Positions 16,624-23,596 of a DNA stretch of 34,172 nucleotides are shown here, in pieces. Origin of the DNA: Bradyrhizobium pachyrhizi (GTDB lineage: Bacteria; Pseudomonadota; Alphaproteobacteria; Rhizobiales; Xanthobacteraceae); contig NZ_LFIQ01000117.1 in the NCBI RefSeq assembly GCF_001189245.1, positions 268,240-302,411 on the forward strand. The letters run 5' to 3'. The notes under the pieces are model-generated. The model saw only the letters and a program-made list of their open reading frames with translations, was not told the DNA's origin and searched no databases. Made by a program: the position numbers and the translations under genes. Within the stretch, counting starts at the first letter, position 1. Every line of letters begins with the position of its first letter.

Positions 16624-16848
16624 TTAAATGCTCCGGCCGTGCCGTAACACGCCGACTATCACAATCACAAGGTTACGCGATATATTGCGATGCAATTGAT
16701 AAATAATGTTAACGAGGTGAGGCAATTCGGCGACACCGGCGCACCGCGGTGAGACAATGCCCCGCGCGCCGTCACTCCGGCTTTGCTTTCGTCCAATCTC
16801 CCCGTTATCTGTGAATGAGATGGTTTGAGTTAACCAATTGAGGGTTCG
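16624..16848. promoter_or_regulatory. Divergent promoter region between the two main EPS operons
   Basis: This 225-nt gap drives the export operon (minus) and the Cys-rich peptide operon (plus). It is locally AT-rich at 16675-16710, where ATTGC-GAT-GCAAT forms a short inverted repeat and GTTAAC occurs; a second GTTAAC lies at about 16829, near the plus-strand start. I could not assign -35/-10 boxes with confidence. No open frame of note. Confidence 0.5.
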
Positions 16849-17157
16849 ATGGCCCGCAGGAAGCTACCCGCGATCGCGTTGGGAATGGTCGCCTTGCCGC
16901 TGATAGACGCCCTCGGCGGCTCCGCCGTTTCTGCCGCAGAACTAAGCGTTTCCCCAGCGCCGCGCACCGTGCAACGGGTCAGCGGCAATTGTCAGCGGCT
17001 GCAATATTGTCGTGGCGACGTCTGCCAGTGGAAGCGGGTCTGCTGGCACGGCTGTCCCGATCGCTACTCTTGCGCGCCGCTCTACGGCGCCTATGGACCG
17101 TATGGCGGCCGCGATTATTGGGCTGCCTATAGTTACGGCGATCTGCGCCCGTTCTGA
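16849..17157 (+). CDS. Small exported Cys- and Tyr-rich protein, unknown function
   Basis: 102 aa. Signal peptide of about 30 residues (LPAIALGMVALPLIDALGG, cleavage near VSAAE). The mature part holds six cysteines in a tight block (GNCQRLQYCRGDVCQWKRVCWHGCPDRYSC) and ends in a Tyr/Gly-rich tail (YGAYGPYGGRDYWAAYSYG). The spacing suggests three disulphides in the periplasm or outside. First gene after the divergent promoter; AGGG before the ATG at 16849. No family recognised. It may be an EPS-bound or export-associated peptide, inferred from position alone. Confidence 0.7.
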   Translation: MARRKLPAIALGMVALPLIDALGGSAVSAAELSVSPAPRTVQRVSGNCQRLQYCRGDVCQWKRVCWHGCPDRYSCAPLYGAYGPYGGRDYWAAYSYGDLRPF

Positions 17158-17284
17158 ATGTTAATCGACTAACAAAACCACAGGCCATTCGAGCGCCGGC
17201 CGGCACCGCGCCGGCGGCTCTGCGACGTGCGGGTTAACCCCGGCTTAGGCCCGGCCCGATATCTTGGGGGCGCAGGGTTTGGTT

Positions 17285-17548
17285 ATGTTATTTGTTTTCC
17301 TTGGCAATTTGATCGGCGGCACCGTTCTCGGGCTGCGCCAGCACTGTCTGGTGCTGGCGCCGGTGGCGCTCGCGGAACTCGCGCTTCTGGCCGCCATCGG
17401 AGTCGCGCGCCTGTCGTGGTCGGAAACCGCGCTGCTCATGATCGCTGCGATCGTAGCGCTGCAAGTCGGATATCTGGCAAGCACCTTCGCGCCGCTGTTC
17501 TGGTCTCGCACCTCGACGCCACGTCTCGCCCTGCGCCGTTCGCAATAG
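17285..17548 (+). CDS. Small integral membrane protein
   Basis: 87 aa. The ATG at 17285 follows AGGG with seven nt spacing; a TTG at 17264 is also in frame. Two to three hydrophobic segments: MLFVFLGNLIGGTVLGL, LAPVALAELALLAAIGVARL and ALLMIAAIVALQVGYLAS. The C-terminal tail is short and basic (SRTSTPRLALRRSQ). In size and layout it recalls the small inner-membrane EPS modulators of rhizobia (ExoX/Psi class), but I see no sequence motif that proves this. A weak GGGCA/TGCCC stem followed by CCTTTT lies just after its stop (17551-17570). Confidence 0.6.
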   Translation: MLFVFLGNLIGGTVLGLRQHCLVLAPVALAELALLAAIGVARLSWSETALLMIAAIVALQVGYLASTFAPLFWSRTSTPRLALRRSQ

Positions 17549-17658
17549 CAGGGCATAACACTGCCCCCTTTTGGCGTGCCCGATTTCCGTTGACGTCGCG
17601 GCAGGCCCGGGGCATCCCGCTGCCTTGCGTCTCATCCTCTGCAGGACCTCCCCCTCTC

Positions 17659-18942
17659 GTGTGGAACGTCACGGCCTTCATCTGCATCTTGATCGGGACG
17701 TCGCTTCCGCTCGGTCTCATCGACGCATCGCTCGCGAAGGGTCTCGTCGGCGCGGCGACGTCGCTCGGGCTGCTCGCAAGCCTCGTGGCGATCCGTCCAG
17801 GCGAGCTGTCGTTCCTGAAGTCGGTCGTTGGCCCCGCTGTTGCGGCGGCGCTTCTGCCGGTGCTCTGGATCGTCCTGCAGATGCTTCCCCTGGCGGCCCT
17901 GGCGCATCCGGTGTGGAAGTTCGCCGGCGAAACGCTGGGAGCACAGCTCAGCAACAGTATCACGATCGACACCGGCGCAAGCCTCGGCGCGCTGCTGATC
18001 TGGCTGTCACTCATGTCGGTCATGATCACCGCCGCCGCGATCGCGATCGACGCCCGCCGCGCCGATATGGTGGCCCGCGCCATTGCAGCAACGGCGGCCG
18101 TCGCAGCCCTGATCCTGCTGCTATCAAGCGATCCGGTCAAAATCTGGCCTGGCGCTGCGCGCGATGAGACGGCAAACGGATTCCTGGTCGTCGTTCTCGT
18201 TGGCGTTCCGCTCAGTGTTGCGCGCGCGCTCGACGTCGGTGGACACGCCGATGGCCGCACCGCAGCCCAATTGACACGGCTGCGCTGGCTGCTCGCCGCC
18301 GGCGCGCTGCTCTGCGCCGCCAGCGCCTGCTGGGTTGGGCGGCGCGGCGCCGCGATCGCGATCGCCGCGGGCATCGCCCTCGTCCTGATGACCTTCGCCG
18401 CGCGGAAACTTCATCTGCACCGCTGGAGCAGCGCTGCTGCTGCGACAGCGATCGCGCTGATCGCCCTGGCGACGGCGATCGGCAACCGTCATCCCGACGT
18501 ACCGCTTGCGGTCGCCTTTGTTCATGCACCGTCCGAGTTCGTGCAATCGACCCACAATCTGCTCGCCGACCTGCCCGCGCTCGGCAGCGGCGCCGGCACC
18601 ACGGCAACACTGGCGTCGACCTATATGGACTGGCAGGGCGCCACCACGCGCCCCGTGGTTGCGACGAGCGCGGCGGCCTTGATCGCCCAGTTCGGTTCCG
18701 CCATGTTCTGGACTTTAGCCGCGGCTATCATCGTCGGCATCGCAGCGTTCACGGCCGGTGCGCGCAATCGCGGCCGCGACTGGTCCTACCCTGCATCGGC
18801 AGCAGCCGTCCTGCTGACGCTGCTGCTAGCCAGCTTCACCTTGCCGGAATTGCCGGCGCTGCCCGGAGTGATCGTGTTGGGAGCCGTGATCGGAACAGGA
18901 CTGGCACAGCGGATCAGCCGTTCTCGGTTGCAGGCGGGCTAG
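17659..18942 (+). CDS. Degenerate O-antigen polymerase/ligase-like membrane protein
   Basis: About 427 aa from a GTG at 17659 (AGGA twelve nt upstream); TTG 17590 is an alternative, so the start is uncertain. About 11 hydrophobic segments. Features resembling the Wzy_C family: DETANGFLVVVLVGVPLSVA (cf. NRNTAG), ASACWVGRRGAAIAIAAGIAL (cf. LTGSRGG) and LPALGSGAGTTATLASTYMDW (cf. GDGFGTF). The His-Asn loop of the active family is not evident, so it may lack catalysis. Downstream are the phosphatase (7-nt gap) and the accessory protein. The role may be regulatory or it may handle a second polymer; this is inference. Confidence 0.68.
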   Translation: MWNVTAFICILIGTSLPLGLIDASLAKGLVGAATSLGLLASLVAIRPGELSFLKSVVGPAVAAALLPVLWIVLQMLPLAALAHPVWKFAGETLGAQLSNSITIDTGASLGALLIWLSLMSVMITAAAIAIDARRADMVARAIAATAAVAALILLLSSDPVKIWPGAARDETANGFLVVVLVGVPLSVARALDVGGHADGRTAAQLTRLRWLLAAGALLCAASACWVGRRGAAIAIAAGIALVLMTFAARKLHLHRWSSAAAATAIALIALATAIGNRHPDVPLAVAFVHAPSEFVQSTHNLLADLPALGSGAGTTATLASTYMDWQGATTRPVVATSAAALIAQFGSAMFWTLAAAIIVGIAAFTAGARNRGRDWSYPASAAAVLLTLLLASFTLPELPALPGVIVLGAVIGTGLAQRISRSRLQAG

Positions 18943-18949
18943 ACGCCAG

Positions 18950-19726
18950 ATGCGCAGCTTCCTCCAGCGTCTTGTCGGCCAGACCGGCGATCTCGAACAT
19001 GAGGGCGACGAGACCTGCATCTACGCCGTCGGCGATATCCACGGTCATGCCGACCTGCTGCACGAGATCTGCGCCCGCATCGATGCCGACATCCGTCGGT
19101 TCCGGCCGGCGCGACCGATCCAGGTGTTCCTCGGCGACTATATCGATCGCGGACCGGATTCGCGCGATGTCATCGCCATGCTCGATCAACGCCGCCGCAC
19201 CCGCAGCATGGTCTGCCTGCTCGGCAATCACGAGGCCTGCCTGCTGGAGTTTCTCGTCAATCCCGACATGCTCGCGCAATGGCGGCAGTTCGGCGGCTTG
19301 CAAACGCTGATGTCCTACGGACTGACGCCCTCGCCTAATCCCGACGCTTCCGAACGCAGGGCGCTCGCCCGGCAATTGATCCGCCAGATGCCGCCCGCCC
19401 ATCTCGCCTTCCTGCGCTCGCTGCCGCTCTGTTATGTGCACAAACGCTACTTCTTCGTCCATGCCGGCGTCAGGCCCGGCGTCGCACTTAACCAACAGCG
19501 CAAGGAGGATCTGCTCTGGATCCGCGACGACTTCCTGATCTCGGAAGATGATTTCGGCAAGGTCGTGGTCCACGGCCACACGCCGGTGCATGAGGCCGAG
19601 CTACTGCGCAACCGCATCAATGTCGACACCGGCGCCTATGCGACCGGCCGCCTGACCTGCGTCAAGCTCGAGGGAGCCCGACGAACCCTGCTGATGACCG
19701 GCAACCGGGCCGCGCGCCATGGCTAG
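18950..19726 (+). CDS. PPP-family metallophosphoesterase (Ser/Thr phosphatase-like)
   Basis: 258 aa. All signature blocks of the PPP/calcineurin-like fold are present: GDIHG at 28-32, GDYIDRG at 62-68, GNHE at 92-95, HAGV at 171-174 and HGHT at 208-211, which provide the two-metal site. A cytoplasmic enzyme dephosphorylating proteins or small phosphoesters (ApaH-like dinucleotide hydrolysis cannot be ruled out). It lies seven nt after the polymerase-like gene and overlaps the next gene by eight nt, so it belongs to this EPS operon. A link to the tyrosine-kinase ExoP cycle is possible but unproven; BY-kinases are usually reversed by other phosphatase families. Confidence 0.88.
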   Translation: MRSFLQRLVGQTGDLEHEGDETCIYAVGDIHGHADLLHEICARIDADIRRFRPARPIQVFLGDYIDRGPDSRDVIAMLDQRRRTRSMVCLLGNHEACLLEFLVNPDMLAQWRQFGGLQTLMSYGLTPSPNPDASERRALARQLIRQMPPAHLAFLRSLPLCYVHKRYFFVHAGVRPGVALNQQRKEDLLWIRDDFLISEDDFGKVVVHGHTPVHEAELLRNRINVDTGAYATGRLTCVKLEGARRTLLMTGNRAARHG

Positions 19727-20315
19727 CACGATGACTGGTGCAATCGGCCGGAATGCGAGGCGCCTCTCGCCGGCCTTCGTGCCAGCGGCCGCTGCGATCG
19801 GCGCGGCGACGCTGGCCTTGTCGGCCTGGTGGCTCGCCGCCGATGCATTGCGCGGCAGACCGGCGATCGCCGCAGAGGTCGGCATGGTCCGAGGCGAGCT
19901 GTGGCTGCGCGACGGCTGGAGCCAATTGCAGACGTCACCGGAGGCGGCCGAAGCCGCGTTCACGCGCGCGCTTCGCCTGTCGCCGATGGACGCCGGCGCC
20001 TGGTTCGGCCTCGCCTCGGCAACCGGACGGTTCGACTGGCTGAACCCGACCGCGTCGAAGGCGCTCAAGATGTCCTACTATACCGGCTTCAACCGCAGCG
20101 ACCTGATCGCGCCGCGCCTGATCCTTTTAGCTCAGGTCGACACCACGCGCGATGTCGAATTGGTCGACCTGCTGCAGCGGCAGATCCGCCTGATCCTCAC
20201 CCGCGCGCCGGAGCTGAAGGGCGCGATCGGGCAGGCCTATCGCGTGGCCGGCGACGCCAACCGGCGCATCATCGAGGCGGAATTCAAGGACGCCAACCAG
20301 AGCATTCCGGAGTAA
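19719..20315 (+). CDS. Membrane-anchored helical (TPR-like) EPS accessory protein, relative of 9952-10794
   Basis: 198 aa. An N-terminal membrane segment (AFVPAAAAIGAATLALSAWWLA) is followed by a helical domain: AEAAFTRALRLSPMDAGAWFGLASATG is TPR-like, then LNPTASKALKMSYYTGFNRSDLIAPRLIL. The order [A-x-LxxSPxD-xxxW] - [LKMSYxxGxN] - [xxxRxxLA] repeats that in the protein at 9952-10794, which indicates homology by eye. Overlaps the phosphatase stop by eight nt (translational coupling) and converges with the glycosylphosphotransferase gene, 13 nt between stops. Probably a periplasmic partner of the polymerase-like protein encoded two genes upstream; unproven. Confidence 0.72.
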   Translation: MASTMTGAIGRNARRLSPAFVPAAAAIGAATLALSAWWLAADALRGRPAIAAEVGMVRGELWLRDGWSQLQTSPEAAEAAFTRALRLSPMDAGAWFGLASATGRFDWLNPTASKALKMSYYTGFNRSDLIAPRLILLAQVDTTRDVELVDLLQRQIRLILTRAPELKGAIGQAYRVAGDANRRIIEAEFKDANQSIPE

Positions 20316-20328
20316 GGCGCGCCTGGCG

Positions 20329-21771
20329 TCAGATACCCTTGTGACGCAACACCGCGCCGACCGTTCGCAGCAGGATGCGCAGGTCGAGCACGAAGCTCCA
20401 GCTCTTGATGTAGATGAGGTCGTGCGCCACGCGCAGCTGCATGTCCTCGATCGCCGGGGTCGCGCCGCGCAGCCCCTGCACCTGCGCGAGACCGGTGATG
20501 CCGGGCTTGACGTGCTGGCGCTCCGCATAGCTCGCGATCAGCTTCGAATATTTGTCGTCATGCGCCAGCGCATGCGGCCGCGGCCCGACCAGCGACATGT
20601 CGCCGCGCAATACGTTCACCAGCTGCGGCAGCTCGTCGATGCTGCGGCGACGCAGCGTCGCGCCGATCCCGGTCAGCCGCGGATCGTTCGGGCGGGCCTG
20701 CGTGATGACATCGCCATCCTCGAGCACGTGCATCGAGCGGAATTTGAGGATGGTGAATTGCTTGCCGTCGAAGCCGTTGCGGCGCTGCCGGAACAGGATC
20801 GGCCCCCTGGAGTCGAGCTTGATCGCAATCGCCGTTCCGATCAGCAGCGGTGCGAACAGCACCAGGAGGCCGCTGGACGCCACGATGTCGAACAGCCGCT
20901 TGCCGGCGCGCTCGAGCGGAGTAAGCGGCGCGCGCTGCATTTCCAGTGTCGGGATCGGGCCGGTCGCCACCATCCGCAGCGCCAGGAACCGCTCCGCGGT
21001 CCGGTCCGGCAGCAGCCGCACCGGCAGCGGCGATGCCCGCAGCTGATCGCACACGAACTGGATGCGCGGCTCCTGCTGCCAGGGCATGGCCAGGACGATC
21101 TCGTCGGCGCCGCACTCGCGGGCTGCACGAATGGCTGACGCGACGGCGGCCCGGTCGTCGGCGTCGTCGGACGGTCCGGGGAGCTGAACCCGTCGCACCT
21201 CGCTGAGGCCGAAATCGCGCAGCAGGCTCGCTTGCCGCACCCGGGACAATTCGTCCGCCATCCCGACCACGACCGCGCGCCGCGTGGCCAGCATGCCGCG
21301 GTCGATCGCGCGTTGCAGCGGCGCCTGCAGCAGCATCCGTCCGCCGACCAGCCCGAGGCCGCCGATCAGGCCAAATGACAGCACCGATCCGCGCGAAACG
21401 CCGGAACCCACCTTCAAGAGGAAGATGATCAGGGTCATCAGCAGAACGACCAGCAGCCATCCGCCGAGCAGGCTGCTCCAGCGCCGGTCGAGACCGGCCA
21501 GCACCTGCGCATTGTAGAGGCCCTGCGACTTCGCCACGAACATGTGAAGGATGGCGGCGAGGACCCCGATCCCTAGAAAACCCTCGAAGCTGTTGCTATA
21601 AACCGTGTGGTAGTAAAAGAGGTGATAGGCCGCGCCGCCAACGATGCTGGACAGCACGACGATTATCATCTCGAACGCGACGGCAAACGCCTCGAGGGAG
21701 GCGAAAGCGAACGAGAAGGCGCCGAAGTTAACCGGTACCTTCGCCAATCGAGCGTCCGAAAGGTCGGTCAT
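20329..21771 (-). CDS. Polyprenyl-phosphate sugar-1-phosphate transferase (WcaJ/ExoY-type initiating enzyme)
   Basis: 480 aa. Transfers hexose-1-phosphate (glucose or galactose in the family) to undecaprenyl phosphate, the first step of repeat-unit assembly. N-terminal four- to five-helix membrane part (about 28-150), a Rossmann-like CoA-binding-type domain (RRAVVVGMADEL near 164-175), then the catalytic bac_transf domain from 290: KRLFDIVAS, RGPILFRQRRNGFDGK, FTILKFRSM, RRSIDELPQLVNVLRGDMSLVGPRP (375-399) and VKPGITGLAQV. Full-length type, unlike the short ExoY/PssA. The region just upstream carries a TTAACA-TTCG-TGTTAA dyad where a ribosome site would be expected. Monocistronic, divergent from 21867. 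Confidence 0.93.
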   Translation of the reverse strand: MTDLSDARLAKVPVNFGAFSFAFASLEAFAVAFEMIIVVLSSIVGGAAYHLFYYHTVYSNSFEGFLGIGVLAAILHMFVAKSQGLYNAQVLAGLDRRWSSLLGGWLLVVLLMTLIIFLLKVGSGVSRGSVLSFGLIGGLGLVGGRMLLQAPLQRAIDRGMLATRRAVVVGMADELSRVRQASLLRDFGLSEVRRVQLPGPSDDADDRAAVASAIRAARECGADEIVLAMPWQQEPRIQFVCDQLRASPLPVRLLPDRTAERFLALRMVATGPIPTLEMQRAPLTPLERAGKRLFDIVASSGLLVLFAPLLIGTAIAIKLDSRGPILFRQRRNGFDGKQFTILKFRSMHVLEDGDVITQARPNDPRLTGIGATLRRRSIDELPQLVNVLRGDMSLVGPRPHALAHDDKYSKLIASYAERQHVKPGITGLAQVQGLRGATPAIEDMQLRVAHDLIYIKSWSFVLDLRILLRTVGAVLRHKGI

Positions 21772-21777
21772 CGGGAA

Positions 21778-21793
21778 TTAACATTCGTGTTAA
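21778..21793. promoter_or_regulatory. Dyad TTAACA-N4-TGTTAA just upstream of the initiating transferase gene
   Basis: Perfect 6-bp arms (21778-21783, 21788-21793) only 7-22 nt before the ATG at 21771. No Shine-Dalgarno is seen there, so a protein bound at this site would interfere with both initiation of transcription and translation. Candidate operator. Confidence 0.4.
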
Positions 21794-21815
21794 CAATTCA
21801 TATGTGTATTATCAG

Positions 21816-21841
21816 GCAGGTCGTGAGCTCGCAAGACCTGC
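21816..21841 (+). promoter_or_regulatory. Inverted repeat GCAGGTC-N12-GACCTGC in divergent promoter region
   Basis: Perfect 7-bp arms at 21816-21822 and 21835-21841 with a 12-nt loop containing GAGCTC, 26 nt before the start at 21867. Either a leader hairpin or an operator shared by the divergent genes. Confidence 0.35.
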
Positions 21842-21866
21842 TGCTAATATCGGATAGAGAGCGCGC

Positions 21867-22172
21867 ATGAGTTCATCGGCTGGCGAAACCGAGGCCGCGC
21901 TGGTGGCCCTCCTCCATCTCATCCGCCTGATGGGCGCCGAGCTCGTCGCGGGCCAGCACCGCGACGACGTCGAGGTGCTGGTCAAGGCGATCGAGACAAA
22001 GCTGCGCGCGGCCCGCTTCCCGGCCGACATGCCGAATGAGGACATCGTCAGGGGTCTGGACCTTGCACAGGCCAGACTGCGTCCGATCTTCGAAGAGCTG
22101 CGCGCAAGGTCGGAGAAGGCACACCTGAGCGACCAGCTGCTGCTGGCTCCCAGGCCTTCACGCATCCACTAA
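21867..22172 (+). CDS. Small helical hypothetical protein
   Basis: 101 aa, no signal peptide or membrane segment. Almost entirely predicted helix: ETEAALVALLHLIRLMGAELVAGQHRDDVEVLVKAIETKLRAARF, then NEDIVRGLDLAQARLRPIFEELRARSEKAH. GAGAG precedes the ATG at 21867. It is divergent from the initiating glycosyl-phosphate transferase and convergent, with 13 nt between stops, with the HTH protein at 22186. No family recognised; a cytoplasmic regulator or adaptor is possible from context. Confidence 0.65.
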   Translation: MSSSAGETEAALVALLHLIRLMGAELVAGQHRDDVEVLVKAIETKLRAARFPADMPNEDIVRGLDLAQARLRPIFEELRARSEKAHLSDQLLLAPRPSRIH

Positions 22173-22185
22173 CGGATAGCTTACG

Positions 22186-22560
22186 TCAGCTTTGGGCTTC
22201 ACCACGGCGGGGCAAGCCGCTCCCGCCGCCGGACCTGAGCGCAAGCTTTTCCTCGATCTTCATTTTCTCGAGCAGCAAGTCGGTCACGATCCGGCGCAGC
22301 CGTTCATTTTCCAGCCGTAATTCATCAATACGGTTATGGACAGGGGGGATCCCATCTCGATCATCGGTGCGAGCGGCGAATTCGGTAACAGTACCATTCG
22401 CCTGATGGCCACGTGCGGCCTCCTGCTTGCGCCAGCGATGAAATGTCATCACGCTAACGCCCAGCACCTTGCACGCTTGAGCCTGGGACTGCCCCCGCGC
22501 CATGAGCTCCTCGGCCTGTTTGACCTTGGAACTGATCTCCTCAGTAGAATGACGCCTCAT
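22186..22560 (-). CDS. IS3 OrfA-like helix-turn-helix/leucine-zipper protein, no OrfB
   Basis: 124 aa. Residues 4-47 match the HTH of IS3-family OrfA (STEEISSKVKQAEELMARG...CKVLGVSVMTFHRWRKQ). A linker of about 28 residues, not usual in OrfA, leads to a leucine zipper at 81-106 (LRLENERLRRIVTDLLLEKMKIEE), the OrfA dimerisation element. No OrfB (DDE catalytic part), no terminal inverted repeats and no frameshift window are present on either side. It may be a transposase remnant or a domesticated DNA-binding protein. Two nearby short proteins (23228, 23597) share the zipper core, which favours a regulatory role. No strong ribosome site was seen before the ATG. Confidence 0.75.
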   Translation of the reverse strand: MRRHSTEEISSKVKQAEELMARGQSQAQACKVLGVSVMTFHRWRKQEAARGHQANGTVTEFAARTDDRDGIPPVHNRIDELRLENERLRRIVTDLLLEKMKIEEKLALRSGGGSGLPRRGEAQS

Positions 22561-23227
22561 TGGTCATCTCATTGCCCCCTAGATTAGCAATCATCGCATG
22601 GCCTATAAGCTATGTAAATGCAACAGGAAATTCAAATTGAGGGTTTCCCGGGGGCCTTTCGGGAGCCTCGAACTTGCCGGTCGGCAGCAACACATAGTGC
22701 GAAGAAACGCCGAAGCTGCAAGGTATTGACTGGAATATACGGGGAATATTCCTCCGCTGAAAGGGCCCGATAAAAAAAGTTATACGACTTTCTGTGTATG
22801 AGAGTTTGATCGGGATAACTGGCGCACTGTTTGCATTCTCAAACGGGAATCAAATGAGAATATTCAATCGGTCTCTCGACAGATTGTGAGTGCGCCATGC
22901 CTCGCCGCGATAATCGCCCCATCGGTCAAGCGCAACTTTCACAAATTTCTAACAAATTAATCCCGCGACTTTCACGTCCGGCCGCTTGCGGGCGTACACG
23001 CCCAGCAGTAGTTACTAGGACGTTAGGCGTCATGAGGGTTTCAACATATTTGAGGATTATTTTAACGAGACCTAACGCTCATATCTCGATCCACGAATTA
23101 TCAATTAAGCGCTTTCCCACCCGAGGCCATCAGGCGGAACCACGTCCGCCCGATAATCCGCGAACCATTCTGTGCTGACGCTTGTCGGAGCCAGTCTCTG
23201 ATCAACTTTTTTGCGAGGATCGACACC
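22561..23227. other. 667-nt gene-free, lower-GC intergenic region
   Basis: No convincing coding frame on either strand; the plus frame from 22897 lacks codon bias and a ribosome site. It contains a perfect 7-7-7 inverted repeat at 22732-22752 immediately after TTGACT (22726-22731), an A7 run at about 22773 and a distant 7-bp pair CGTTAGG/CCTAACG (23021/23071). It probably holds promoters for the flanking HTH gene and the zipper peptide gene and could hold a small RNA. Confidence 0.5.
22732..22752. promoter_or_regulatory. Inverted repeat GGAATAT-N7-ATATTCC
   Basis: Perfect 7-bp arms with a 7-nt spacer, preceded directly by TTGACT at 22726-22731. The layout (AT-rich dyad overlapping the interval downstream of a -35-like box) is that of a repressor operator. 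About 170 nt upstream of the minus-strand HTH gene. Confidence 0.4.
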
Positions 23228-23416
23228 ATGGCGCGTCTCAAGGTCTTCGAGGGGAACCAACCCGCGTCAAGCGAGGCGGCCGACATCCTGGAACGCCTCG
23301 TCGCAGAGAATTGCGAGCTCCGGCATACCGCGGTCGAACTGGTCTTGCAGAATTGGATCCTGCGCGAGCGTCTGTCCGATGTCGGGGCACGCAAGTCCGT
23401 GCCGCTGGAGCACTGA
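23228..23416 (+). CDS. Short leucine-zipper protein without DNA-binding domain
   Basis: 62 aa. GAGG lies about ten nt before the ATG. Residues 20-49 form an amphipathic coiled coil (ILERLVAENCELRHTAVEL...LRERL). Aligned without gaps to the zipper of the HTH protein at 22186, 8 of 24 positions are identical and the leucines coincide; with the protein at 23597, 11 of 24 are identical. No membrane segment. It may form heterodimers with the HTH protein and block its binding; this is inference. Alternatively it is a decayed transposase fragment, though an intact frame with ribosome site argues against it. Confidence 0.6.
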   Translation: MARLKVFEGNQPASSEAADILERLVAENCELRHTAVELVLQNWILRERLSDVGARKSVPLEH

Positions 23417-23596
23417 CCGCCCCCGCCCTCACGACCGTCCGCAGCAACGTCCGCCAGCTCGCCTAAACGAGCATTGGGCCAGCGCATCATTCAATTTAAA
23501 ATTGAAATGTCCGCAACTGCAGACGCGCCGGCATGCTCGCCGGCTTGGCGAGGATGTGGCCGCATATTCTGCCGATGAGAAAGAGGCTGACGGACT

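Noticed and set aside
21778..21793. CtrA site at TTAACATTCGTGTTAA
   Set aside because: The CtrA consensus needs TTAA-N7-TTAA; here the spacing is eight, so only a generic dyad is claimed.
22186..22560. Complete IS3 insertion sequence
   Set aside because: No OrfB, no terminal inverted repeats and no target duplication could be found around the OrfA-like gene.
22897..23178. Plus frame beginning MPRRDNRPIG
   Set aside because: Codon use unlike neighbours and no ribosome site; lies in the low-GC intergenic stretch.
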